Assembly: GCA_905221605.1 (NCBI GenBank)
Contig: CAJNDS010000408.1
Coordinates: forward strand, 62,001-126,000
Length of the DNA: 64,000 nucleotides
From: Symbiodinium natans
Lineage: Eukaryota > Sar > Dinophyceae > Suessiales > Symbiodiniaceae
Reading direction: 5' to 3'
Positions within the stretch are counted from its first letter, which is position 1. Every line of letters starts with the position of its first letter. Position numbers and translations under genes: made by a program. Below are positions 34,424 to 48,200 of this stretch, piece after piece. Under the pieces are notes generated by a model. The model ran no database searches, was not told the origin of the DNA, and saw nothing but the letters and a program-made list of their open reading frames with translations.

Positions 34424-35035
34424 GTTCCCGATGTGGAGCTTCAGGACTATCTGTATTCGAAGCCCTTGTTCTCTGCAAACCTTCAGATGAGCTTACCAGA
34501 GGTTCAGGCAGCCTTGCTGCAGCCGTCGTTTCTAGAAAGTGTTTTCCGAGCCGATGTGGGTGCATTCGACATCGTCGGATCAAAATGGGACAAAGCTTCC
34601 CAAAAGCACCTTGGCACCAGCTTCAGTGTCGCAATGTCATGACCATCGAGGAAAACATGTTTGATCATTTTTGAACCTAAGGCCGCATACACGCATCCGC
34701 GGCTTCAAGTACAAAGTGCCAGTGCCAGACGACGTCCCCCAAGCTGTGCGGGCTGTGCTCACGTTGCCGGATCATGCAACGTGCAAAGCCTTCTGTCGCC
34801 TGAAAACGAACGACCGCGAGGTCTTCGGCTTAATGGCTGCAGTGCAGAAGGATATGTGAGCGCACGAGCAGCTGTGATGAGCGGGATGTTTCAGGTCGTC
34901 TTGACGCTCCAATTTATTTCGGAAGGAGTTCCTTTCGCTGACAATGTGCGCGTCCAGGCTGGATCAGCAACCACATTGCGCCGACAAAATGGGGGGTGGG
35001 AACGGATGGGTTCCCTTGTCAGTCAAGCTAGGCTA
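34424..35035 (+). CDS. VASt (StAR-like) lipid-binding domain protein, partial
   Basis: Three exons: 34424-34605, 34682-34841 (or -34850) and 34895-35035. Exon 1 reads LPEVQAALLQPSFLESVFRA, then ADVGAFDIVGSKWDKASQ. Exon 2 reads PHTRIRGFKYKVPVPDDVPQ then AVRAVLTLP. Exon 3 reads VVLTLQFISEGVPFADNVRV then GGWERMGSL. The order of features (F...D..W, R...Y..PVP, DVPFAD-like, then a W strand) matches VASt domains, which bind sterols or other lipids at membranes, often after a GRAM domain. Intron 1 has a GC donor and joins exactly in phase 2. The N- and C-terminal exons are not identified. Family call is inference from pattern. Confidence 0.5.
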
Positions 35036-36294
35036 GTGTGAGCACCGCGAAAGCCTGGCCAACGCGATGACCTTGCAATCGTTTCAAGCCTGAGGAAACG
35101 AACGTCCTTGCGCGTATACTGCGTATACGCACGCGAGAGTACACCGTGTCTGGCAGGTGACAGATGCGATTGTGCCTGCGGGCCAAGGCTCGAGTGCAGC
35201 TGTTACATCTTTTACACATTGTCACAGCAAAGTGGACCAAGCCTTGAGAAGCACATAGCAGCACCCTGAGTATCTGACTTTGCTCTCGGAAGTTCTCAAG
35301 ACGCGGCCAGGACTGATCCTGAGACGGTGGGTTGTGGTTTTGTGGATCAAGGCGCGCCCTCTGCACACAGCAATAGATCGCCAAGTTACTCCTTGCCTCA
35401 CCCAGGAATTCCCATGGTCACTGCGATTCTTGAAGAATATTGTGGTGTCCCAGGCGGCTCGACATGTATCGCACGTGCTTTGTAAATGTCATATGATCAC
35501 GCTTTGCATCACTTTGCCAAGCGAACCGATGCAGTCCTGAGGTCATGGACAGGTCGCGAAAAACTGCACAAATACTCACGGACCTGCTCCTGGCCCGAGT
35601 GACCCCGTCGGGGCAGCAGCGGGTAGCCACGCAAGCCGTGGCCACGTGAGAGCGTGTTCATGCAAGGATATGGTTTGCAAATTATGCAATGCAATATGCA
35701 ATGCCCCCGAACAACCGTCGCATCCCTCGCAAAATGCATCGAGTGCGAGCCCTGAGTGTGATGCTGCCGTCTTCTGATGGGCAGTCTGAGCAGGCTCTAG
35801 AACTAGGCAAGAGCATGAAATTTCCTGCAATTTCCTTGTCTAGGCTGCTTGCTATGTTGTGTGCTCTGCAAATTCTGCAAGGAACTTAGACCTTGCGTTC
35901 CGATGCGTTTGCTTTTCGGCTCAGATGCAAAGATGTGCGCAGAAGGCTTGAAGCCGCATTGAAGCCGCAGTGACCTCGAAAAAGGTCGAGGAAATGGAGT
36001 CCATGAAGCGGTCGCCGACGTTCCTGGTGGGTACTGTGCAGTGGCACTGCCCTGTCAACAGAACTTTCCGGCTTCCCGGAACTGTCCGTGCACGTTGAAA
36101 CGCCATCTCTGTGTTCGGCATGTTCACATGGCAGGCAGAAAGACATCCTCGGAGAGTTTCAAAAAAGAGAACAGCACTACACCGAGGAGTGCGCCATAGA
36201 GAGGTCACCACCGAAATCTTTAAGAACCAATGTTGTATGCAAGCTCTAGAGTGAAGTGAAGCAGGTACTCCAAGAACAAACCCTTGTGTTTCAG

Positions 36295-39200
36295 TGCTCG
36301 GGCTTTCCAGCAGCCGCATCCAGCAAAAGTCCGAATGGGCTACAAGGCTTTATCCCCAGACGGCCTCAGCACACCTGCTGTGTTGCAACAGCACTGCGGG
36401 CAGATGTGCCTGGGACACGAGGATGCTGATGCCACACTGACTTCTCCTATGTTATTGGGTGTTTGTGATGGAGTATCGCAGCTTGAGGAGCAAGACAATG
36501 TTTGTGAAAGCTAAATCGTTCAGACCAATGCGGATTGCAGGAGTTTCAGATGGACCCTTCGCTGCTCCCAAACGAGCTGTTGCGAACGTGCGAGGAACCG
36601 AGCTTTCAATTTGAACTTCCAGAGCATCCGTCCTTTCTCGCAGGAGCTTGCGATGCTGCAGCTTATGCCCGACACGAATATCGCGCCACAAGACCAGTGA
36701 CGCAACGGACTCGGATGTGAAGACCACTTGCAGCTTCCAAGCTGCAGGTACAGAGGTCCCATTTCTCTTCTCAAGGAAGCGCATCTGGGACGGCACTCAG
36801 ACAGAGTATGTTGCTCGTACCTGTGAGAAGCCCGGCTGTCGTTGGCAGCAATGTTGTTTTTGCTTCTCCGGTTCTTGCGGGCCAGGTATCAGGAAACAAC
36901 CAGCTACGGGTTGGGATGCCCAGTGCGTTATAACCGTTATGAGTCTGGGATTCGCTGCACTAGAATTTCGACTGAGGTCGACCACAGTGCTGCTGGCAGC
37001 GCTCGACAATAGCACAAGGATCCATGGGAAGGTCGTTTTGATTGGGTGAAGTCTCTGCCGTCTCTGCTATACGGGCCGCATGTGACATTTGCACTGCCGC
37101 AGTTGCATCCCATGATCGCGGTCCTGTCGATTGGCGATTGTGAGCTGCTCATGCTGTCCACTTCTTATCGGTTCAGGTTTTGGCACTTCAGTGACATTAC
37201 AAGCTCATTTCCCCCGGCACTTCATGTTTGCTGTTGCCTTCAAAGGAGACGGACAAATGGTCGACAGTCTGAATTAGAGGCCCCTGCCTCAGCTTCGTCA
37301 TACACTTGCAAACAACGTATTTCAAGTGTAGGTTGTCCCAAGTCCCACAGGCAGTTTTCCACACAGAGATGCAGCGCATCGACTACAATGTGCAAACGCC
37401 GCTTCAGCTAGCACGCGTCGATGAGAGAATTGACGAGGACCCCTTTCGCATCCCTTTCCCCAGCATTCTCGGTGAGTTGCTTCAAAGCGACGGTGTTTTG
37501 GCTCGTGTGCACAAGCTTCACCATTTGTTAGCATCTTCTTCAGTGTGCCATCTGGCATCTCTGTCTTCTACTCCTCACCAGCAGTAGCCGAATTGCCTTC
37601 CAAGATAAAGCTGGCATTTCACGCAAGCAGAACCAGGAGTTTGACGAGTCCATTGCGCTGGAGGCATTCATCCTACCATGTGTGCTGAAAGAATCTATGT
37701 TGCATTTGCCACCGATGCAGCCCCAATCTCAATCTGCCGCAGCTTGTCGGCTCAAGTTGTCCTGTCCACCACCTCGTCACGGTCGTAGCAAAAGGACCAT
37801 CGCTTAGCGACAAGCGGCCATGATGTGAAGAAAGTCCATGTGAGAACCTTTGATAGCTGCGCTGCCAGGGCAGACAACATGCTGAAGGGCTTCGCTTTTA
37901 AGATCCTGGCGCCAAAGGATATTACTGGCGTGCCCTTCCTTCCACATTCCAAGTCGGGTGAGATGCTTGTTCCTTGGTGTCTTGAGGTGCTGAACATGAT
38001 TGGAGTGCATCCAGCAGTCGCTGCGGACAACATCGACAGGCTGCAAGCAGATGGAGTGATGACGGACTGTGAGTGCTGGTTGTGACTCACACGATGTCAT
38101 AAGTTTCTTGCTGTTTTGACAATGTCTCAAGGCCCTCCGCAGACAATGCCATGGCTTTCTTCAACGCTCTTGCAGAGTTTGCCTACGACATGGACCATGG
38201 GAATTGTTCCCGCTCAGTGTTCTGCTGATCTGTTCAAGACGGCGTGCTGAATCGATCCTACATAGTGACCTTACATATCTTGCATGCTTTCCAATGTCAA
38301 GCAAAGCTACACGTAACTAGCCTCTAAACATGCCCCGTCACCTCAAGCGCACGACGCACCTCAAGCGCACGACGAAGTCGAAGTCGTTTCTTGGCAGGAT
38401 TCCCAACAAGTGAAGGCGCAGATGCCCGCGGTGACGGCTCCCGAAATCTATGATGAGGTCCTGGCAGGACAACAATTAAGGCTTATGACATCTTGTGAAC
38501 GCGCCAGGCGATGGATTTTCTGACCATTTTCAAGCTTTCGAGGCAGGGCGCAGGCAATTGCAGGCATAGTGCAGGCACAGTGCAGGCACAGTCCAGGCAC
38601 AGTGCAGGCATAGTGCAGGCATAGTGCAGGCATCCTCTCTGGCCTAGTGTGAGCTCTGTGTAGGCAGCTGGCCATGATCAATTTGGTCGACGACTTCAAC
38701 TTTAAGGACTCGTCTGTGCAATTCTGTTCATGACAAGAGTCCGAAACATCCAATGTCTGGACTGCGGTCAACCTATCATGTTGAGAAAACTACGTCTGCC
38801 AACCAAACTGTCGAACATGTAGTCGGGTTTAGAGTTTAGATGGAGATGTTTACCACAGGAACTGGAGAAATGGTCTTGCCGGAGGGGACGTTGTGGATTG
38901 GAGTGTTACGATGAGAAAACTTTCGTGACCTTCAGCCGTACAAAGCCTTCATCTGGGTAAGCTCTGCCTTGCTCTACCTCCCTGATAGACTCCATAGTCA
39001 TAGTCTCCCAGCCCATTCCCTTCGCTGGATAAGACGTCTGAAGTGATTTGCGTGCAGGCCACTGTTGGTCGATGACAATTATAGCAAGTCAAGGACTTCG
39101 ACTCTTCAATTGACTGTTTTAATTGTATACTGGCCATGTTGCGAAAGCTTTCGAGATTTTCTTCTGCTTCCCAATCCACCCTCCGCTCATTCTGGTGCCG

Positions 39201-42200
39201 CTGCACTTAACATTGGCACTCGCATGGCTGAAGATTACGAAATTTTCATAGTGCTCACACACATGTCACCTTCACGTGGCTTAAACGACCTTAGAGGCAA
39301 AACAAATTTCGCTCTTTCAAATGCATCGCAAAGCAACGCACGCTCTTGTAGATGCATCGTGCTCGCATTTTTGGAGCAACCTGAAAAAAGGCGCTGCGTT
39401 GCAATGCATTGCCTTGAGTTGTGTTGCGTTGGACATAGCATCTGCAAGTTTTGCAAAGCAAGGTTAGCCCGAACTCGGAGGATGCTCAGATTTGTGATTT
39501 CAGGTAATTTCGCTTTGCACATGTCCTGCACGGGCTAGTCACGGCTAGTCTTCAGTTCTTGCCCTGGAAGGACTTTTGGGAGCCAATCCCAAAGCGGTTT
39601 CGAGCATTGCTGAGACGCACGGTTGCACACATTTCAGCATGCCGTTGCAGTGAGGTCCCTCTTGTGTGATTCGACTTTTGCCGGAAGAAATGAGCATGTG
39701 CTTCACTACAGCATCCAGCACCAGGCGGCATGATCAACTTCTGCCGCTACAAAGAGGTGTGAACCTGAGCGACGAGCACAAAAGCGTGTGACAAAATTAC
39801 TTAAAACATTGCTGCCGACTCAGTGCATCTTCGTGTGGATAAGGCGAAGGTGGTAGTCATAACTGGCATGAAAGAGGAGCACCTGGTATGCTGCGACATG
39901 GTATTGTGTATCCCAGCTTGCACTCGTCGGCTTTTTGTATGGGTTGCAAGACACCCCTCGAAGGACGTCCAAGCGCTGGACTCCAACAGACTGGAGATGG
40001 TGGACAAGTTGAACCAGGCCGTCCACTCGTCCCCAGTTTTCATGATGTTCCAGGGTCATGGTGAGAATTGGCTGAACATTCATATCCCTTTCTCCGGGCC
40101 AGTTTGCTGTGAATCTGAAAGCACGGCCCAGCTGCTGCCAGCTGGTGCGGATTGCATTGTCAGCATGCCCAGCTTCCAGTTGAGTGCAATGCCTTGATTG
40201 GAAATCAGTGGCTCGTGTTGGGATGTGTTGGGGACCCATTCTTTGCACGCTCCTCGGGCGCTTTGGCCACTAGCAGCAGTTAGCAAGAGACAGAGCGCGG
40301 CTCTTCCTCTGCAACATGATGTTATTGCCTTGCCCTGCTTTCGAACTGTTCATTTTTGGATTCCTCTTGCTGCAACCTGAGCTGTCGTTGGACTTTTGGG
40401 TACTTTCGGGTTTGTCGTTCTGAGTCTAGTGCTTCGCTTGGAACCACACGACTCGGAGCCTCTGGAAAACCAGGCATCGCGCCACGTTCTGCCCTTCCAG
40501 CGCTTCTGAAACGTTGCAGGTTGATGCAGAGCTAGGTGCCGCCCAAGAACGTCACAACGCCGAACTGCAAGACATGTGGAATGCCGAGAATGAGGCTGGA
40601 ATAGAGCTTGGCGCCACGTGTGCTCGATTCGCTGATGTGCAGGCAGCAGAGGCCAAGGCCACAAACGACAAGCTCACAAGACAGCGCAGCTCTGCAGACC
40701 GTGTCTTGCACTCGGAAGAACGGATTTCGGCGAGTCCAGCTGCTGGCTAGCATTGCTAGAATTGTAGCAACGTCTAAGGTGTTGCTGTCTATAAGCTAAA
40801 GCGTTGTACTCGTAGCTGCGTAACAAGATAGACGCGACCTGACGTGACACATGCACACATGTGCAGACCATTGAGCGAACCCCATCTGACCGTGATTTTG
40901 TGCTGGTGGCTTGTATCCTGCTGAATCCTGCTTTGCGTTGACCACTTTGGCCGTGATGGGTTTAGGGTGTATGTACCCGTCGCATTGCAAGCACATGTGT
41001 GCCTTTGATGCCCAACAATCGCTGGACGTCATTCTAGAGTCGGCATGTGCACTAGAAGGTAGCTTGAATGCAGACTGGCTCGCTAAGGTTGTGGAGGATG
41101 CGGAGAAAAAGAGGGCATCGGTCAAGGTTGGCACGCTTGGCACGTCGTCGTTGGCAAATTGTGCAGCGTTTGGACGGTTACGTGGAGTACTGCCCGGCCC
41201 TGAGGAGCGAGTGCGACAAGGGGAACAGCGCATTGAGCAGCTGCGGGAACAGGTGTGGAGAGGGTCACCTGCCAAGTCAAAAGTCAAGCATGCAGTGGGA
41301 GGTTAACGCTTTGCAGAGCCAGATTGCCGAAAGCCCGGAGGGCCTGGAGAAGGATCGGGATAGATCGAGCATTGGCAGACTCCATGCCACTATCGTTCTC
41401 TTCTCGCCTCGATTTGGCTTGCAGAGCAATCCGAGTCCATTTCTCAGCACAGTCTATCTACTCTTGGTACGAAAAGGCCTGCATCGATTTGTCGTTTCAG
41501 CCCACGCAACCCCCGCCTGCAGAATCGTCCAAGACTGCATGCTCGCGACATAGAAATCCTGGGTAAATTTAGACGAACGTTTGCATTGGGTTGTTGTTAT
41601 TCTCTGTCTCTGTCCCTCTCTCTCTCTCTCTTTCTCTGTGTCTGCCTCCCTCTCTCTCCCTCTCCCCCCTCTTCCCTATCACCTTGTTGCCTTGCTCGCT
41701 TGCTCCCCTCTCCCCTCTCCATCCCTCTGCCTTTCCTTCTCCCTCTCTCTCGCCGAAGTCACAGACACCCTTCTTGAAACAAATCAAAAACCCCCACCCC
41801 CAACAGATGGGAGACAACAGTCCTAGACGGCCATCGCAGCATTCAGGGTCAGTCCCCAATGTGAGACAAATGGGAGACAGCGGTAGACGGGTGGGAGAAG
41901 TGGAGGACAAAAGGGAGGCAACAGTTGGTCGGAGGAGCCAGAGGGCAGGAATGGGGCCGCGCTGCACTTTTTCAAACGTCTTTATGCTGTCACTAACCCG
42001 CTGTACCCCCCCCCCCCCCGCCTCCAAGGGTGCCCACCTAATGCATCCAATTAACCTCAATCGCTGCCGCTGCATGCCGCTGTCCTTGGTTCTGGTTGAG
42101 TGCAGATGCAAGGAGATCGAAGAGCTGAAAAGCGGCGTGTGCCAGCTCAAGGCTGCTGCAAGTACTGTTTCAGTTTCAATCGGCAGCAGGCAGTAGAGGA

Positions 42201-45200
42201 AGTACACGCTCACGCGAAGAGTTCATGCGTTTTTGCATGAGCAGGCCAGTTTCAATAGGTCAGTTTGGAGCATGAGTCCATATGTATGAACCATGAGATG
42301 TCGATCGTTTCACAAAGTTGCTGAAGAAGATTGCTGTAAGCCTTTGCTCCACTCGCAGATGGCAAGGCAGTTCTCGAGGACAAAGCCAATCAGCGCAGGG
42401 CACATTCCCAGCGAGATCAAGTCTTTTGCAGGCACAGCTGTAGATTCAACACTTGTTCATGAGATAGCCGCCACATGGTGTGTTCAGGCTGCTTCGGCAC
42501 CTGGAATGTTACAAGGACGAGTCGCTCGTCGATAAATTGAGTATTTCAGATTTGCTGTGCGAAACGTTTGTGCAGCTTTGCCCTGAGGCTCAACCGCCCG
42601 GGACTTAGATTATTTCTGAAGATCACTGCAACAGGACATTGTCAGCAATACCAGTGCACTGCCCACGAAACGGAGGCGTTGGAAATGTTGCATCCAATGC
42701 CGACACCGCCAAGCAGCGAGCAGCCACTGCACGAGAAGAGCTGGGACTCCTTCGGCAGTCTCTTGAGGCATCCACGTGCAGTTCTGCGTGCACAATGACG
42801 GACCCGCCCGACCACCGGTATCGGTAAGCCTTGTATTGCCTTGTGCTTCCTCAGGCAGTCAAGCAGGATGGAGCTGAACTCGAGCAGTGTGATGCTTAAT
42901 GGGCAGCTGCTCTTGTTCAAAAAAAGGCACTGCCTTCTTGGCTTCTAAAGGACATTGGGTCATCCGCGGCAGCTTGGGTGTCATGGTTTGTTTGTGTCCT
43001 TTCTGCTTTGAGTACATCATCTCTCTCTGGTCTGCAACAAAGTCCGGGTAGGAGATGTAGGAGGCGAGCTATGCAAGTAATTAATTAGACTAACAAGAAA
43101 GCTTTAGAGTGCATCATCGGATCACTGGCTTTAAAACTGGCATTCCATGCTCAAGTGCCCAGGCCTGTGCTTTAACTCCCAACAAGACCCCACCGTCCCC
43201 CTAGAGTGTGGATGTGAGGTCCTTGAAGAGCATCGTGGTAGATAACGAAAGAGCCAAGCAGGCGCACTCTTTACTCTCTGTACTCTTCGTTACACTCTCC
43301 TTGCACGTGCCTTTGTTCTCGGAGTCGAGCTCCATTGTGAAGTGCTCTTGGCAATTCTTTATTGCCACGATGCTGATTTTGTCAGGTGCATGCTGAACGC
43401 ATGGAGCAGCTGGAGGCATTAAGGGTTGCTAGGAAATGCTACGAAGTTGCGTGGGTTTCTGTTTGCAAGCTGCCAATGCTGCCAGAACTAAAGCCAAAAG
43501 GGCATGCTCCGGTCAATGTCTCAACGCAGCAATATTCGCGGCATGCGCCTGATTGTTGCGAACGGAGTGTGTTGATTGCGCATCCATGCTGACTTTCACA
43601 GCTTCTGCATAATTCAATCAGGTGCTCTCTCCTCTCTTTGTGGTGTCTCTTTTCTCTTTCTACCGTCTCCTCGCTTCATGCTTGCTTCCGTGTTCATTGT
43701 CTATGCTGCCGTCTTCTCTCTCTCTCTCTCTCGTGTACTCAATTGCTGTCTCTGTGCTTTCTCCACTCTCTTTGCATTCCACTGTCTACGGGCTATCTCA
43801 CTTCGTGCCATGTCCTCTCTCTTTGCTCTCCACTGTCTACGGGCCATGCCCTCTGTCTGCGCTGTCTTGTCTTTTCGTGCCATGTCCTCTATCTGTGCTT
43901 TCTCCTCTCTGTCTCTCTTTCTCTTTCTCTGTCTTTGGGGTCTAAGATGCTTCAAGGCAGCAAGGGTTTATGTGTTGTTGGGGTGTAGGGGCTGGGCGGA
44001 TTAGGGCTTGGGGGGTTAAGGACAAGGATATGAGGGTTAGATCTCTTGCGGTAATGGGTTCAGAGGTTTCAGCGTTCATGTACTTAAATCTTCAAGGGGT
44101 TTAGGGCTTTGTGGCTTTTCTTTGAAAAGCTTGAAGATTTGGGGTTTAGGTGTTGGGGTATTTTGGGCATGGGGTTGAAGGGCGTAGGAGCTTTTGCGTT
44201 TTGGTGTCTAGGGGCTCGGGTTTGGGGGTTTTGTTTTTTTGTTGTGGGTTGGGGAGTTCAGCGTTTTTTGGGGGCTTAAGCTTGGGAGTTTTGGGTGTAG
44301 CTGCGAAGGAGATTTAAGGGTCAGGGGTTTGGTGGTTTAGGCTCTGGTTGAGGGTTCAGGGGTCCAAGGGATCAGGGGTTTAAGGGTTTTGATCTTAAAA
44401 GTTTGATGGCTTCAAGGGTGCAAGGGTTTATGGGTTTATGGGTTTAGGGTGTATAGGCGTGTACGAGCTGGGTGGATTAGGGGTTAGGGGTCTTTAGGGG
44501 TATGAGGGTTAGGTGTTTTAGGGGTGGGTTTAAGGGCTTAGGGAGTTGTACGTTTGGCGTTTCGGACTAAGGGTTTGGGGGTTTAGTCTTCAGTGTTTAG
44601 GGCTGGGGGTTGTTTTGTGGTTAAAGAGTTGTGGGCTTCAGGGATGAGAGGCTTTGGGGTGAAGGGTTGAAGTTTTGGGGATCTTTGTGTGTGGCTGCGA
44701 AGATGAGGTTTAGGGGTTTAATGTTTTAGGGGTTGGATGGTTTAATGTTTTGGGGGTTTAGGGTTTAAGGTCTCAGAGGTTGAAGGGTTAAGGGTTTTCA
44801 TGTTCAAGCTTAATGGGCCTCAAGGGTGCGAGGGCTTATTGGTTTAGGGCGTGTAGGGGTGTGTTTTCATAGAAAGGTTGTCAGCTGTTTTAGGGGTTAG
44901 GGGTTCAGATTTTTCAGGGCTGATGTCCTCAAGGGTTCAAGGCTGAATCTCAGGGAGGGGACTTGTGGACGGCCTCAGATTTGATCTGGTTTTGGTTTTT
45001 TCCATTTGCTTGAAATGTTCATGAACAACGACTCAACGACTGATATCTCCAGGGTTGTGGGGCAATAAGTTTGGGTGGTGAATGGTGTGGGGGTGTAAAG
45101 GTTTCGTGGGTGAGGTGTTTGAGGTCAAAGGGGTTAGCGGTTTTGGGTGTAGGGTGCTTTAAAGCGTTTTGTGGTCTAGGAGTTTCGGGTTTCGGTTTTG

Positions 45201-48200
45201 TGGTTGTTTTGAGTTCTGTTTGGGTTTTTTTGGTTGTTCGGCTTCATACTTTTTAGTTCTATTTCTATTTAGGGTTTTCTGCTTCAGGTGTTTTGGCAAT
45301 CCTTTGGGTTCAAGGTTGTACATTATATGGTTTCAAGTTTCGGTGTTTTTGGTCTGAGGGTTGTTTTACAGGAGTTTGGTTTTCCGGGTTGAGGGCCTTC
45401 AGATTGTTGATTAGGATTTGAGCGTTTTTGTGGGTTCTTTGAGTAATTGCGATGAAAAGTTTAGGGCAGTTTGGGGCTCATGTTTTTGTTTGTATATTTT
45501 GGATTTTGACTTAGTTCTTGTTGGTGAATGTTTTTGGGCTTAGGCGTGAGTATGTGACATGGGGATTCAGTGGTTTTTGATATGTATTCTGGTTCAGGGT
45601 TTTTAGCCTCTTGGATGTAAACTAGTGTTAGCATTAGTTTTCTTTGTTTCAGGTTTGTTTTTCTGTTTTCGGATTTTAGGGAGTTCAAAGTTTGTATGGT
45701 TTTTCGGTGTTGTGGCCTGGTTTTAGATATTTTCTGTTTTTTGTTTAGGGTTTAGCATCTTTTCCGGTTTTGTAGTATCGAAGTGGATGGTTGATGCACT
45801 GCGGAACGTTTGTTCTCTCTCTTACACACGGCAAGCAACATGCACTTTCGAGGCTTTCTTATGCAGCTTTTTCCCGCTCTCAAAAGAGGTGAGGCTTAGA
45901 CGAACCATGACATATGAAGTTCAACACCGACTAACGGACCGTCTGCTCTGGACGGTACTCAGGGACAGGGCTTTAGACGATAGTCCCGGTTTTTAGGGAT
46001 TAAGGGATTTCGGGTTTCGGGCCGTAGGAGTGTGGGGAGCATTGGCAGGTACCCATAACGAAACCGCTTCCAGACCCACACCCACTTTTTTGACTTTCTG
46101 GCATGGGTAGCCTAGCCGAAGGCCTTGGGCCCGACCATCGCGGCTGCCCCTGCTCACCAGCACCCACCCCCCCACCCCCACTCGCCCCTTCAGAAATGCC
46201 CTTCTTGGCCAACGGCAACCCGGGTCGCGTAGCAACTTTAACTCTGAACTCCAAGACCAATCGTCCAAGATTTGTTTGCACCTCCTGAACCCTATACAGT
46301 TTCAGCTTTGACGGAATTGGAAGTGGACATCGTTCTCGTTGTAGTCTGAAGTGTGACTTAGGCATTATGTCCGCTTCGTAGTTGCGTAGCACGTGCCGTG
46401 GTGCTGGTCAACAGCAGTGGGTCAGGTTCGCAGACAGGCAGCGCTGCAGCAGCACCAAGAGCTTCAAGCGAAGCGAACAGAGGCCGCGGCCGCATGCAGC
46501 GTTGCCATGAGTGTGCCATGCCTTGCCTACGGTTGCAAAATGTTGCAAAGAGGAATGGTCTGTACAGGAGCAACGGCAGCTCCATCAATTGCAGTCGCAA
46601 CGTCTGGAACTGGAAGCTGAGGTGGGCCGTGCTGAGAGCCTTTGGTCACGAAGTGGCTAGCTATGCTGCTATACGCCTATACATGTACTAAAATGGTTGG
46701 CACATGTTGGCACTCGCAAACTTTTTAGATGAAACGTCATCGGCATGCAGGTGGCCGCACTGTTACATGGAAGTTTGGTCATTAGGCCCACAAGAGAGCT
46801 CTTCTGAACCATTGCAGCTTCAAGTGCCGACGTCACTTCTGTTGGTCAAAAATGTGGGCACGTGTTTCCATAGCAATTGATGATTGTTAGGGATTGTCAG
46901 GGGAGGAGCACACTAGTGCCGCAACATGACATCATCCGCAATTCGGGGGGACTGCTTTTTCACCATGTCTTCCTCTTCGAACATGATCGAACTCTGGGTT
47001 TGAGGCAACTACGCTCGCACCGCTAGGTTTGCAGCTTGTTTCTCGGCTATCTTAAGGACCTAACAGAACTTCGCAGCAAGATAATTGACCTGAAAAGGCA
47101 CACAAGGCTGGGCGGCCTTGGGACATGCTGTGTTCTTCTATTGGTCCAGCCTTCCCAGCGGTAGGCTTCACGAAATTTCACGAATCACCGTGTCACCGTC
47201 TTAGCCGGAGCCAACAGCTTTTGCATTATTGCACCGCAATCACCAGCTGAGTGCGCCCCTTGAACTAGGTTACATGGTACCATGATGCCAGATGATGCGA
47301 AACTTGACAGCTTTGGAAGGTGGCGGCTGTTCGACGTGCACATGCCGCCGAGATGGGAGAGCTGCGAGTGATGTGGAAGGCGATGATGCTTAACGTCTCA
47401 TGCAGCACTTCTGCCACCGCGTGCCGTCCAAGCTCTTTCAGGCTGTTCTGGACAAAGCAGAGTCCTACAATCTTTCTCTGGAGGCTCTTTTTCATGAGCA
47501 CAGTGCCTCGGAAGTATCAGTGTCAGCTCTGCCGGGGCTTCACTTCTGCCACTTTCCTTGCTTACTAGGTCATGGAGATGATCTGATCTGAGAAGGCCGT
47601 TTCATCCCTGGAGACGGAGATCCGGCGAAGCTCCCGTCTCACGCAAGCCGGCGCGCTGTCTTACAATTCACTGCCCATACCATACATTGCACATTAATTC
47701 GACTGCAATTGTATCCTTCTTGCGGGAGCACCGATCTTGCTCTTGCAAGACATGTAGTTTTTTGTCCCGCAGAAGGTCCCTGTTAATGCTACTATGCAGC
47801 TTGCCATGTAGCGCCGATCAAGCCTAAACAAAGTCGCTCACGTTGGATCCTGGTCAGAAGAGAGTGCGGATCTGTGACCTGCAGATAGGGAATGGGTCCC
47901 CGTAGGTCATCGAGAAGGGGTCAGCCGTGCACTGCGTGTCCGCTTATGAAGGGGACGTCTGCGCCTGAGCAGACAGCTGCACGTGACCAGAGTTGTTTAT
48001 TGTTGCACTACGGCATTCTGCATTTTTACATTCAGTGCTCTGCTTGTTCTTGGGACATCAGGTGCTCATTCTGGGTAGTGATGGCGCGCCTTTCTCTGCA
48101 AGAGATGTTCCAACTTCTTCAAAGATTCTTTGCTCGCTTTGAGTTGGTGACAGTGATAGTCCCTTTCAACTCTTCCAAATCTCTCAGCCTCTCGGCAGCT

